64,000 nt of DNA, taken from NCBI RefSeq assembly GCF_008868005.1, contig NZ_WAAO01000003.1, forward strand, positions 710,413 to 774,412. The letters are read 5' to 3'. Positions 1-8,229 of this stretch are shown one piece after another (the first letter of the stretch is position 1; every line of letters begins with the position of its first letter). The stretch is from Microbacterium algeriense. GTDB taxonomy: Bacteria > Actinomycetota > Actinomycetes > Actinomycetales > Microbacteriaceae. Under the pieces are notes generated by a model. The model saw only the letters and a list, made by a program, of their open reading frames with translations, was not told where the DNA came from and did not search any database. Position numbers and translations under genes: made by a program.

Positions 1-96
1 ACGGGCACCGTCGCAGTGATCATCCTCGCGCTCGTCCTCGACGGCATCCTCGTGCTCGTCGCCCGCCTCACCACCTCAAGGGGTCTCCGTGCCTGA
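1..96 (+). CDS. C-terminal end of an ABC transporter permease (partial)
   Basis: The open frame enters from the left edge and stops at TGA 94-96. The 31 visible residues hold one strongly hydrophobic helix (VIILALVLDGILVLVA) followed by a short basic tail, as at the end of an integral membrane permease. The next gene, the importer ATPase, starts at GTG 89 and overlaps it by 8 bp. Together with the second permease at 1123 this fits the two-permease layout of OpuC/Yeh-type quaternary-amine importers. Assignment rests mainly on context. Confidence 0.6.
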   Translation, partial: TGTVAVIILALVLDGILVLVARLTTSRGLRA

Positions 97-1126
97 CATC
101 ACAACGAACACCGGCGTTCTCACCTCCCTCGCGGCGCAGCAGGGCGGCGTCGACATCGTCCTCGACCACATCACCAAGCAGTACCCGGGTCAGCAGAGGC
201 CCGCCGTCGAGGACTTCTCGATGCGTGTAGAGCCCGGCGAGCTGATCATGTTCGTCGGCCCCAGCGGCTGCGGCAAGACCACGACGATGAAGATGATCAA
301 CCGCATCATCGAGCCGACCTCCGGGTCGATCCGGATCAACGGCGATGACGTGCTGTCGCTCGACGGCAACGAGCTGCGTCGGCACATCGGCTACGTCATC
401 CAGCAGATCGGCCTGTTCCCGCACTTCACGATCGCCGAGAACATCGCGATCGTGCCGAAGCTGCTCGGCTGGTCCAAAGCCCGTATCGCCGAGCGCGTGG
501 ACGAGCTCCTGCGCACCGTGCAGCTCGACCCGGGCACGTTCGCACAGCGATACCCCCGTCAGCTTTCCGGCGGGCAGCAGCAGCGTGTCGGAGTGGCCCG
601 GGCACTGGCTGCCGATCCGCCCGTCATGCTCATGGACGAGCCCTTCGGTGCGACCGACCCGATCACGCGGGAGAAGCTGCAGGCGGAGTTCCTGCGCATT
701 CAGGCCGACATCGGCAAGACCATCATCTTCGTGACGCACGATTTCGAAGAGGCGATCCGCATGGGCGACCGCATCGCAGTGCTGAGCGATCGCAGCCAGA
801 TCGAGCAGTTCGACACTCCGGCGCGCATCCTCGCCGAGCCTGCCAACGACTATGTACGATCGTTCATCGGCGAGGGGGCCGCCCTGAAGCGTCTCGCTCT
901 GATCCCGGTGACGGACGCGCGAATCGGATCCGCGGATGCCGCAGCCCCGGCCGTCACGGTCGACGAGCACTCCTCGCTGCGCGAGGCCCTCGACACCCTG
1001 GTGCTGACCGGCGCCGCGCGCGTCAACGTCACCCGCGCCGGGGCGGTCGTCGGCTCGATCGACCAGGCGGCCATCTCGGCAGCGCTGGGCTCCGAAGGCC
1101 CCGCGCGTCGCGCCGAGGAGGCGTGA
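89..1126 (+). CDS. Quaternary-amine/osmoprotectant ABC transporter ATP-binding protein (OpuCA/ProV-like)
   Basis: This 345-residue cytoplasmic ATPase would power uptake of a glycine-betaine/choline-like or other compatible solute. Seen: Walker A GPSGCGKTT (about residues 57-65), Q-loop QQIG, signature LSGGQQQR (about 159-166), Walker B VMLMDEPF (about 180) and switch His in FVTHD. After about residue 270 there is a short CBS-like segment, the regulatory region typical of the quaternary-amine (QAT) class. The D-loop reads GATDPITR where the family usually has GALDPITR. It starts at GTG 89 inside the upstream permease end and overlaps the downstream permease by GTGA, so translation is coupled. 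Solute identity is unknown. Confidence 0.9.
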   Translation: MPDITTNTGVLTSLAAQQGGVDIVLDHITKQYPGQQRPAVEDFSMRVEPGELIMFVGPSGCGKTTTMKMINRIIEPTSGSIRINGDDVLSLDGNELRRHIGYVIQQIGLFPHFTIAENIAIVPKLLGWSKARIAERVDELLRTVQLDPGTFAQRYPRQLSGGQQQRVGVARALAADPPVMLMDEPFGATDPITREKLQAEFLRIQADIGKTIIFVTHDFEEAIRMGDRIAVLSDRSQIEQFDTPARILAEPANDYVRSFIGEGAALKRLALIPVTDARIGSADAAAPAVTVDEHSSLREALDTLVLTGAARVNVTRAGAVVGSIDQAAISAALGSEGPARRAEEA

Positions 1127-1920
1127 CCGTGACCGGCCCCCAGGTCGTGCCCTCCGCGACCACGATGCTGCGCACGCAGTCCGCGCCCCGACGCGGCATG
1201 CCCGTGCTGCTGCGCCGCCTGATGCCGCTCATCGTCGTCGCGGTCGTGCTGGTGCTCACCTACGTGTGGGTGTCGAGCCTCGACCTCGACTCGATCGAGC
1301 AGCGCACGCTCAACGCCGACTACATCACGGCCCGCATCGGCGAGCACCTCGTGCTGTCGATCATCGCCTCCGTGCTCGTGGCTGTGCTGGCGATCCCCGC
1401 CGGCATCGCGGTGAGCCGCTCCCGATCGAAGGTGTTCCGCGGCGTCGTGATCGGCATCGCGAACATCGGTCAGGCGACGCCGGCGATCGGCGTCGTGATC
1501 CTGCTCGCAATCGTCTGGCAGACGGGATTCACGACGGCACTGCTCGCACTCGTGATCTACTCCTTCCTGCCCGTGCTGCAGAACACGATCGCGGGCCTCG
1601 CCCAGGTCGATCCCAGCATCCGCGAGTCGGCCCGGGGCATGGGCATGACCCCGTCACAGGTTCTGCGCCGAGTGGAGCTGCCGCTCGCCTCGCCCGTGAT
1701 CCTCGCGGGACTCCGCACCGCGCTCGTCTTCGCGGTCGGTGTGGCCACGGTCGCGACCTTCATCAACGCCGGCGGTCTCGGCGACATGATCATCAACGGC
1801 CTGAAGCTGCAGCGCTATCCCGTTCTCGTCGTCGGAGCGATCCTCGTCGCCTCGATCGCCGTGCTCATCGACTGGGCCGCCGGCGTCGTGGAGGACATCG
1901 TTCGACCCAAGGGCCTCTGA
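1123..1920 (+). CDS. Quaternary-amine ABC transporter permease (OpuCB/OpuCD-like)
   Basis: A 265-residue inner-membrane permease. Several hydrophobic helices follow a basic N-terminus. The ATPase-contact EAA-type loop reads ESARGMGMTPSQVLRRVELP, followed by a further hydrophobic segment and the GGLGDMIINGL segment common to osmoprotectant permeases. GTG 1123 overlaps the ATPase stop by 4 bp. With the partial permease at the left edge, the ATPase and the binding lipoprotein at 1983, this completes one importer. The family reading is firm; substrate is not. Confidence 0.9.
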   Translation: MTVTGPQVVPSATTMLRTQSAPRRGMPVLLRRLMPLIVVAVVLVLTYVWVSSLDLDSIEQRTLNADYITARIGEHLVLSIIASVLVAVLAIPAGIAVSRSRSKVFRGVVIGIANIGQATPAIGVVILLAIVWQTGFTTALLALVIYSFLPVLQNTIAGLAQVDPSIRESARGMGMTPSQVLRRVELPLASPVILAGLRTALVFAVGVATVATFINAGGLGDMIINGLKLQRYPVLVVGAILVASIAVLIDWAAGVVEDIVRPKGL

Positions 1921-1982
1921 GCACCACCACTCCACCACTAATTCACATGCACAGCACACTCCCTTCCCGAAAGGAACTTGCA

Positions 1983-2924
1983 ATGAACACACGCACCATC
2001 GCCACCGCCTCGTTCGCCGCCATCGCCGCCGGCGCTCTGCTCCTCACCGGCTGCTCGTCCGGTGCCGGCGGAGGCTCCGGAGCCCAAGGCGACGAGCTGG
2101 AAGGTCTCACTGGCGAGATCGGCTCGAAGGACTTTTCGGAGCAGTACATCCTCGCCTACATGACGGCGGAACTGCTCAATGCGCACGGTGCCGACGTCGA
2201 GGCCAACACGAAGCTCGTCGGCTCCGCCAACGTGCGTCAGGCGCTCGAGAATGACCAGTTCCTCGGCTACTGGGAGTACACCGGCACGTCGTGGATCACG
2301 TACAACGGCAATACGACGCCGGTGCAGGGCGCCGAGGCGCAGTTCGATGCCGTCAAGGGAGCGGACGCCGAGAACGGCATCGCGTGGCTCGACCCCGCGC
2401 CGTTCAACAACACCTACGCCTTCGCGATCCGTAAGAAGGAGGCTGACGAGCTGGGCGTGAAGACGCTGAGTGATGTCGCAGCCCTGCCGAGCGCCGATCA
2501 GACGTTCTGCATCGAGAGCGAGTTCTCGACGCGCGACGATGGCTGGCCGGGTCTCAAGGCCGCCTACGGCTTCGATGCCCCGGACTCGAACGTCACGATG
2601 CTCGACACCGGCGTCATCTACACGGCGACCCAGAAGGGCGACGACTGCAACTTCGGCGAGGTCTTCCAGACCGACGGCCGCATCCCCGCCCTCGACCTCG
2701 TGGTGATGGAAGACGACAAGGAGTTCTTCCCCAGCTACCAGGGCGGCTTCACGCTCAAGCAGAGCACCCTCGACGAGTACCCGGCGATCGCCGACGTGCT
2801 GGCCGAGCTGAGCCCGCTGCTGACCACCGAGGTCATGCAGGAGCTCAACGCCAAGGCCGATGTCGACGGTGAGGACCCCGAGGACATCGCGATCGACTGG
2901 CTCGAGGAGCAGGGACTCATCTGA
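1983..2924 (+). CDS. Quaternary-amine-type substrate-binding lipoprotein (OsmF/OpuCC-like)
   Basis: A 313-residue extracytoplasmic solute receptor. The N-terminus is a lipoprotein signal (MNTRTIATASFAAIAAGA...) ending in lipobox LLTGC, so it should be anchored to the membrane by the lipidated Cys near residue 22. The mature part begins with the GEIGSKDFSEQYILAYM segment typical of OpuAC/OsmF receptors. ATG 1983 follows a GAAAGGAAC ribosome-binding site. A longer in-frame reading upstream was not used because it would bury the signal peptide. Its stop overlaps the Fae homologue start (TGATG), linking import to the downstream enzymes. Confidence 0.9.
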   Translation: MNTRTIATASFAAIAAGALLLTGCSSGAGGGSGAQGDELEGLTGEIGSKDFSEQYILAYMTAELLNAHGADVEANTKLVGSANVRQALENDQFLGYWEYTGTSWITYNGNTTPVQGAEAQFDAVKGADAENGIAWLDPAPFNNTYAFAIRKKEADELGVKTLSDVAALPSADQTFCIESEFSTRDDGWPGLKAAYGFDAPDSNVTMLDTGVIYTATQKGDDCNFGEVFQTDGRIPALDLVVMEDDKEFFPSYQGGFTLKQSTLDEYPAIADVLAELSPLLTTEVMQELNAKADVDGEDPEDIAIDWLEEQGLI

Positions 2925-3442
2925 TGACCTCGACCATCCAGCTCGGCGAGAGCTTCGTCGGCGACGGCGTCAACGCCGCACACATCAACACCGTGCTCGG
3001 CCACCGCGAGGGACCTGCGGGGACGGCGTGGGCCACTGCCCTCGCCAGCCCCAGCCAGGGGCACGTGCCCTTCGTGGCGGTGCTCCGCCCCTCCCTCCCG
3101 GTGAAGCCCCTGACGCTGTTCGTCACGAAGGCCGCACCGGCGGGTGACGAGCACGGCCTCCTCATCTGGGGCCCGGCGCAGGCCGGAGTCGCTGCGGGCG
3201 TGGCCGACGCCGTCGCCGACGGTGTGATCCCGCGCGAGGCTGCCGACACGCACGCCCTCATCGCCGCAGTGTGGGTCAATCCGGCGGCCGACGACGCCGA
3301 CACGGTCTACCGCAACAACCGCGAGGCGACACGCACCGCGCTCGCGAACGGCGCGGCGGGCCTGCCCAAGCTCGACGCCGTGCTGGAAGCCCGGCACGCG
3401 CCGACCAATCCGTTCTACACCCCTTCCACCGCATCCGCCTGA
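2924..3442 (+). CDS. Formaldehyde-activating enzyme (Fae) family protein
   Basis: A 172-residue protein with the Fae fold. The N-terminal GESFVGDGVNAAHINTVLG segment matches the family, with the conserved catalytic His at residue 20. LPVKPLTLFVTKA, LIWGPAQAGVAAGVADAV and the C-terminal NPFY region also match. Authentic Fae condenses formaldehyde with tetrahydromethanopterin, a cofactor most actinobacteria are not known to make. Here it may use another acceptor, act on another aldehyde, or serve as a formaldehyde sink for a pathway that demethylates its substrate; that is inference. It begins at ATG 2924 overlapping the transporter receptor stop. Confidence 0.85.
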   Translation: MTSTIQLGESFVGDGVNAAHINTVLGHREGPAGTAWATALASPSQGHVPFVAVLRPSLPVKPLTLFVTKAAPAGDEHGLLIWGPAQAGVAAGVADAVADGVIPREAADTHALIAAVWVNPAADDADTVYRNNREATRTALANGAAGLPKLDAVLEARHAPTNPFYTPSTASA

Positions 3443-3465
3443 TCCACAAAGGACACGCATCACCC

Positions 3466-4419
3466 ATGAGCTCTCCCACCCCCGTCCTCGACCCAACGCC
3501 GGTCGGGACCCGACCCACCGTCGGGTTCATCGGACTCGGCAACATGGGGTCAGGAATGACCCGCAACCTGCAGGCCGCGGGCTTCCCGCTGGTCGTGACC
3601 GATCTGCGCCGCGAGTCGGCGTCCGACCTGATCGAGGGCGGTGCCCGGTGGGCTGAGACCCCTCGCGAGGTCGCCGCCGCCAGTGACCTCATCATCACGA
3701 TGCTGCCGACGCCCAAGCACGTCGAGGCCGTCGCCTCGGGGCCTGACGGCCTCGTGGTGGGGCTGCCGGACGGCGGTACCTGGATCGACATGTCGACCTC
3801 GGTGCCGGACGTGCTGGACGGTGTGCGCGCCGCGACCGCCGGCCGCGGACTGCACCTGCTCGACGCCCCCGTCAGTGGGATGTCAGTGGGCGCCGCGAAC
3901 GGGATGCTGCAGATCTTCGTCGGTGGTGACGCCGACGATGTGCAGCGGCTGCGTCCCGTGTTCGAGGCGATGGGGGACCCGGAGCGGATCCTGCACGTCG
4001 GCGGGCCCGGCGCAGGCTACGCCGTGAAGCTCATGATCAACCAGCTGTGGTTCTCCCACCTGGTCGCGACGGCGGAGGTGCTGTCGGTCGGCGTCGCCGC
4101 GGGGGTCGACCTTGGCGTGCTGCGGGACGCGCTCATCGCGAGCCCCGCGAACAGCACCTTCGTCTCACGCGACGTGTTGTCGATCCTCGACCACGGCGAC
4201 TACGACGAGGGCTTCGCGATCGCCCTCGCCTGCAAGGACCTCGGTCTCTCCGTCGATCTGGCCCGCTCGGTCGGGATGCCGGTCGAGCTGTCCTCCCTCG
4301 TCGAGCAGATCTTCCGTCGAGCCCGCGCGAGCTACGGCGACCGCGCCGGGGAGATGACGCCCGTGCGTCTCTACGAGGAACTACTCGGCCGCGACCTCCG
4401 TCGGGAGATGCCCGCATGA
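3466..4419 (+). CDS. 3-hydroxyisobutyrate dehydrogenase-family NAD(P)-dependent oxidoreductase
   Basis: A 317-residue soluble beta-hydroxyacid dehydrogenase. Seen: Rossmann motif GFIGLGNMGSGM near residue 23, substrate loop DAPVSGM (family consensus DAPVSGG; last Gly changed to Met), and the catalytic Lys188 in KLMINQ. Relatives oxidise 3-hydroxyisobutyrate, tartronate semialdehyde or four-carbon sugar acids such as threonate. ATG 3466 lies 23 bp after the Fae homologue, and the stop overlaps the aldehyde dehydrogenase start by ATGA. Family is firm; substrate is unknown. Confidence 0.88.
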   Translation: MSSPTPVLDPTPVGTRPTVGFIGLGNMGSGMTRNLQAAGFPLVVTDLRRESASDLIEGGARWAETPREVAAASDLIITMLPTPKHVEAVASGPDGLVVGLPDGGTWIDMSTSVPDVLDGVRAATAGRGLHLLDAPVSGMSVGAANGMLQIFVGGDADDVQRLRPVFEAMGDPERILHVGGPGAGYAVKLMINQLWFSHLVATAEVLSVGVAAGVDLGVLRDALIASPANSTFVSRDVLSILDHGDYDEGFAIALACKDLGLSVDLARSVGMPVELSSLVEQIFRRARASYGDRAGEMTPVRLYEELLGRDLRREMPA

Positions 4420-5900
4420 CCGCGGCACGCGAGGCCGAGGTCATCGCCTCCGTCCCCACCGGCCTGCTGATCGGCGGTCAGTGGCGGGAAGCGACCTCCG
4501 GCCACACCTTCGAGGTGCACGACCCGTCGACGGGTGAGGTGCTCGCCCATGTCGCCGATGCGACGCCCGAGGACGGCATGGCCGCACTCGACGCTGCTGC
4601 TGCGGCGCAGACCGCCTGGGCCGCCACTGCTCCGCGACAGCGCGGGGAGATCCTGCGCCGGGCGTTCGAGCTCGTCACGGCCCGCGCCGAGGACTTCGCA
4701 CTCGTCATGACGCTCGAGATGGGCAAGCCTCTCGCCGAATCGCGCGCCGAGGTCGCGTACGGCGCCGAGTTCCTGCGCTGGTTCTCGGAAGAAGCACCCC
4801 GCATCTCCGGGCGATACGCCACCGCTCCCGACGGCCGCAACCGACTGCTCGTCGCGAAGCGACCGGTCGGTCCGAGCCTGCTCATCACCCCGTGGAACTT
4901 CCCGCTCGCGATGGCCACGCGCAAGATCGCGCCGGCACTCGCGGCCGGCTGCACCTCGGTGCTCAAGCCCGCCGCGCTCACACCGCTCACCGCACTCCTG
5001 TTCGCCGAGGTGCTCCGCGAGGCCGGAGTGCCGGACGGCGTCGTGAACGTCATCCCCACGACCCGCGCCGGCGCGGTCACGGGCCCGCTCATCACCGACC
5101 CGCGACTGCGCAAACTCTCGTTCACCGGATCAACCGAAGTGGGGCGCCGCCTCATCGCGGACGCCGCGCACCAGGTGCTCCGCGTCTCGATGGAACTCGG
5201 AGGCAACGCCCCCTTCCTCGTGTTCGACGACGCTGACGTGGACGCCGCGGTCGAGGGTGCCCTGCTCGCAAAGCTCCGCAACGGCGGCGAGGCCTGCGTC
5301 GCCGCGAACCGCTTCCTCGTGCACGAGAGCGTGGCGGAGGAATTCACCTCGCGGCTCGTTGAACGCATGGCAGGGTACGTCAACGCCCGCGGCACCGACC
5401 CGGAGTCGACCCTCGGGCCGCTCGTGGACGAGTCGACCCGCAAGAAGGTCGCCGACCTCGTATCCGGCGCGCTGGAGGACGGAGCGAGCATCGCACTCGG
5501 CGGCAGCATCCCCCAGGGGCGCGGCTACTTCTACCCGGCGACCGTGCTCGTGGACGTGCCGCAGGACGCCCGCATCCTCCAGGAGGAGATCTTCGGACCC
5601 GTCGCGCCCATCACCGTGTTCCGCGACGAGGACGAGGCCGTGCGCCTCGCCAACGCGAGCGAGTACGGGCTGGTGTGCTTCGCGTACACCCGCGACCTGA
5701 ACCGGGCGCTGCGCCTCGCCGAGCGTCTGGAGACCGGCATGTTCGGCCTCAACACCGGACTCGTGTCGAACCCGGCTGCGCCGTTCGGTGGCGTCAAGCA
5801 GTCCGGCATCGGTCGCGAGGGCGGCTTCGAGGGCATCGACGAGTACCTCGAGACGACCTACATCGGCATCGCCGATCCCTTCGTCGGCACCCACTCCTGA
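4416..5900 (+). CDS. NAD(P)-dependent aldehyde dehydrogenase (succinate-semialdehyde dehydrogenase-like)
   Basis: A 494-residue enzyme that should oxidise an aldehyde to a carboxylate. Seen: cofactor segment TPWNFPLAMATRKIAPAL, SFTGSTEVGR, general-base Glu in MELGGNAPF, and nucleophile Cys294 in GGEACVAANR. The C-terminal FGGVKQSGIGREGG is typical of the GabD group. The ATG at 4416 overlaps the preceding dehydrogenase stop by 4 bp; the longer open frame upstream is out-of-frame coding shadow. Its place between two dehydrogenases suggests it acts on a pathway semialdehyde. Confidence 0.92.
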   Translation: MTAAREAEVIASVPTGLLIGGQWREATSGHTFEVHDPSTGEVLAHVADATPEDGMAALDAAAAAQTAWAATAPRQRGEILRRAFELVTARAEDFALVMTLEMGKPLAESRAEVAYGAEFLRWFSEEAPRISGRYATAPDGRNRLLVAKRPVGPSLLITPWNFPLAMATRKIAPALAAGCTSVLKPAALTPLTALLFAEVLREAGVPDGVVNVIPTTRAGAVTGPLITDPRLRKLSFTGSTEVGRRLIADAAHQVLRVSMELGGNAPFLVFDDADVDAAVEGALLAKLRNGGEACVAANRFLVHESVAEEFTSRLVERMAGYVNARGTDPESTLGPLVDESTRKKVADLVSGALEDGASIALGGSIPQGRGYFYPATVLVDVPQDARILQEEIFGPVAPITVFRDEDEAVRLANASEYGLVCFAYTRDLNRALRLAERLETGMFGLNTGLVSNPAAPFGGVKQSGIGREGGFEGIDEYLETTYIGIADPFVGTHS

Positions 5901-5910
5901 AGGATCATCC

Positions 5911-6687
5911 GTGCACATCACCGACTTCTCCCTCGACCACTTCTCCCTCCGGGGCAAGCGGGCGATCGTCACCGGGGGCAACACCGGTCTCGGCCAGGCG
6001 TTCACCCTCGCTCTCGCCAAAGCGGGTGCCGACATGTTCGTTCCGACGCTGTTCGACGACGGCGGCGAGACCGCAGCTCTCCTCGCCGAGGCGGGTGTCG
6101 GCTACCGGGAACTCCGCGTCGACATCACGGCGGAGGGCGCACCCGCGCGCGTGATCGACGCATGCGTCGAGGCGTTCGGGGGCGTGGACGTTCTGGTCAA
6201 CTCGGCCGGGATCAGCCGCATCGCCGACGTCACCGAGTTCGGGCGCGTGCAGTGGGACCCCATGGTCGCGGTGAACCTCACCGCCGCGTTCGAAATGTCG
6301 CACGAGGCCGCGAAGCGGATGATCCCGCAGGGCTCGGGCAAGATCATCAACATCGCCTCGCTGTTCTCGTTCCTCGGGGGACTCGGATCTCCCGCGTACG
6401 CCGCGACCAAGCACGGCATCGCCGGGCTCACGAAGGCGTACGCCGACGAGCTCGGCGGACACGGCATCCAGGTCAACGCGATCGCCCCGGGATACTTCGC
6501 CACCCCGATTACCTCCGAGACGCGTGGGGACGCGGAGGCGAACCGGCGCATCGTCGACCACACGCCGGCGGGGAGGTGGGGGGACGTCGCCGATCTCATG
6601 GGCGCGACCGTCTTCCTCGCGAGCCCCGCCTCCGACTTCGTCAACGGGCACGTGCTGTCCGTCGACGGCGGTTACCTGGTGCGCTGA
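5911..6687 (+). CDS. Short-chain dehydrogenase/reductase (KduD/gluconate-dehydrogenase-like)
   Basis: A 258-residue SDR. Seen: the cofactor motif GGNTGLGQ (about residues 21-28), NSAG, active-site Ser in INIASL, and the catalytic pair Tyr163-Lys167 in YAATK. The N-terminal DHFSLRGKRAIVTGGNTGLG resembles 2-dehydro-3-deoxy-gluconate 5-dehydrogenase (KduD), which suggests a sugar-acid or polyol-like substrate. GTG 5911 is chosen because it lies just after an AAGGATC ribosome-binding site and 10 bp after the aldehyde dehydrogenase stop. It is part of the 1-9626 operon. Confidence 0.9.
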   Translation: MHITDFSLDHFSLRGKRAIVTGGNTGLGQAFTLALAKAGADMFVPTLFDDGGETAALLAEAGVGYRELRVDITAEGAPARVIDACVEAFGGVDVLVNSAGISRIADVTEFGRVQWDPMVAVNLTAAFEMSHEAAKRMIPQGSGKIINIASLFSFLGGLGSPAYAATKHGIAGLTKAYADELGGHGIQVNAIAPGYFATPITSETRGDAEANRRIVDHTPAGRWGDVADLMGATVFLASPASDFVNGHVLSVDGGYLVR

Positions 6688-6729
6688 CCGCGGCGCCCCC
6701 ACACCCTCAACGAACAGGACACCTTCCCC

Positions 6730-8229
6730 ATGGTCACTTCACGATCCGCTCTCTCACGTGAGGAGATCGTCACCCGACTGCAGGAGATCCTCGGCACCGA
6801 CCAGGTCGAGACCGAGGCGCAGGCGCTGCGCGAGGCGAGCGTCGACCGCTTCAAGAAGTACACATCCGTGCACGGCATCTTCGACGGTCCGATCCCCTCC
6901 GCGATCGCCTACGCGCGGTCCACCGCCGACGTGTCGGCGATCCTCGCGTTCGCGGACGAGAACCTCGTCAACGTCGTGCCCCGCACCGGCCGCACCGCGA
7001 CCGAGGGCGGACTCGAGACGATCGTCGAGGATTCGATCGTGCTCGACGGCTCGCGAATGGACGCGATCCTCGACATCGACCCCGTCGACATGATGGTCAC
7101 GGCCCAGTGCGGCGTTCCGCTGCAGCTGCTCGAAGACACCCTTCGGGCGCAGGGCCTCACGACGGGGCACTCACCGCAGTCGAAGCCGCTCGCGCAGATG
7201 GGTGGACTGGTCGCGACCCGGTCCATCGGCCAGTTCTCCACGCTGTACGGCGGGATCGAGGACATGGTGATCGGGCTCGAAGCCGTGCTGCCCGACGGCG
7301 AGGTCGTACGCATCAAGAACGTGCCGCGACGCGCCGCCGGACCCGACATCCGCCACATCATGATCGGCAACGAGGGCGCGCTTGCCGTCATCACCGAGGT
7401 CACCGTCAAGGTGTTCACCTACCAGCCGGAGAACAATCGTTTCCTCGGGTACCTCGTCGACTCGCTCCCGGCGGGCGTGGCAGGTCTCCGCGAGATCATC
7501 GTCGCCGGCTACCGCCCGTCGGTGGCACGCGCGTACTCCGAGGAGGACGCCGCGCAGCACTTCTCGCACTTCGCCGACGGCAAGGCCGTGGTCGTGGTCG
7601 TCGCCGAAGGACCGAAGGGCGTGGCCGACGCCACAGCCGCCGGCGTCGAGGAAATCTTCGCCAGCATCCCGCACGAGAAGGTCGACCCCGCACTGATCGA
7701 GAACTGGTTCGACAACCTCAATTGGGGGCAGGACAAGATCGACGCCGAGAAGCGCGAGATGCTCGAGAAGGCGCGCCTCGGCTACACGACCGAGGTATCG
7801 ATCGACTGGTCAGGCGTCGAGGAACTGTTCGAGTCCGTCATGCGCCGCGCACGCACCGAGTTCCCGCGCGCGGCGGACCTGCGGATGCTCGGCGCGCACT
7901 CCTCGCACAGCTACCAGACCGGCACCAACTTGTACTTCGTCTACGACTACGACATCGCCTGCGAGCCGCGCGAAGAGATCACCGAGTACCACGAGCCCCT
8001 CAACGCGATCGTCGTGGAGGAGGCACTGCGCCTCGGCGGCTCCATGGTGCACCACCACGGCATCGGCAAGTACCGCACGCCGTGGACACATGAGGAGCAC
8101 GGCAGCGCCTACCGGCTGCTGCGCACCCTCAAGGACGGGCTCGACCCGCGCGGGATCATGAACCGCGGGACCATCTATCCCCTGGACGACGTCGCCACGC
8201 CCGAGGCCGAGATGGCGACGCGGGCGTGA
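6730..8229 (+). CDS. FAD-linked oxidase/dehydrogenase (FAD_binding_4 type, alkylglycerone-phosphate-synthase-like)
   Basis: A 499-residue flavoprotein. The N-terminal half carries the PCMH-type FAD domain: VVPRTGRTATEGG, GHSPQSKPLAQMGGLVATRS, and GNEGALAVITEVTVKV. The C-terminal half has the FAD-oxidase cap, with MVHHHGIGKYR near residue 438 as in alkyl-dihydroxyacetone-phosphate synthase and glycolate/D-lactate dehydrogenase relatives. It probably oxidises a hydroxyacid or polyol derivative. Its stop overlaps the kinase start (GTGA). A lipid role is unlikely given the surrounding importer and dehydrogenases, but is not excluded. Confidence 0.85.
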   Translation: MVTSRSALSREEIVTRLQEILGTDQVETEAQALREASVDRFKKYTSVHGIFDGPIPSAIAYARSTADVSAILAFADENLVNVVPRTGRTATEGGLETIVEDSIVLDGSRMDAILDIDPVDMMVTAQCGVPLQLLEDTLRAQGLTTGHSPQSKPLAQMGGLVATRSIGQFSTLYGGIEDMVIGLEAVLPDGEVVRIKNVPRRAAGPDIRHIMIGNEGALAVITEVTVKVFTYQPENNRFLGYLVDSLPAGVAGLREIIVAGYRPSVARAYSEEDAAQHFSHFADGKAVVVVVAEGPKGVADATAAGVEEIFASIPHEKVDPALIENWFDNLNWGQDKIDAEKREMLEKARLGYTTEVSIDWSGVEELFESVMRRARTEFPRAADLRMLGAHSSHSYQTGTNLYFVYDYDIACEPREEITEYHEPLNAIVVEEALRLGGSMVHHHGIGKYRTPWTHEEHGSAYRLLRTLKDGLDPRGIMNRGTIYPLDDVATPEAEMATRA

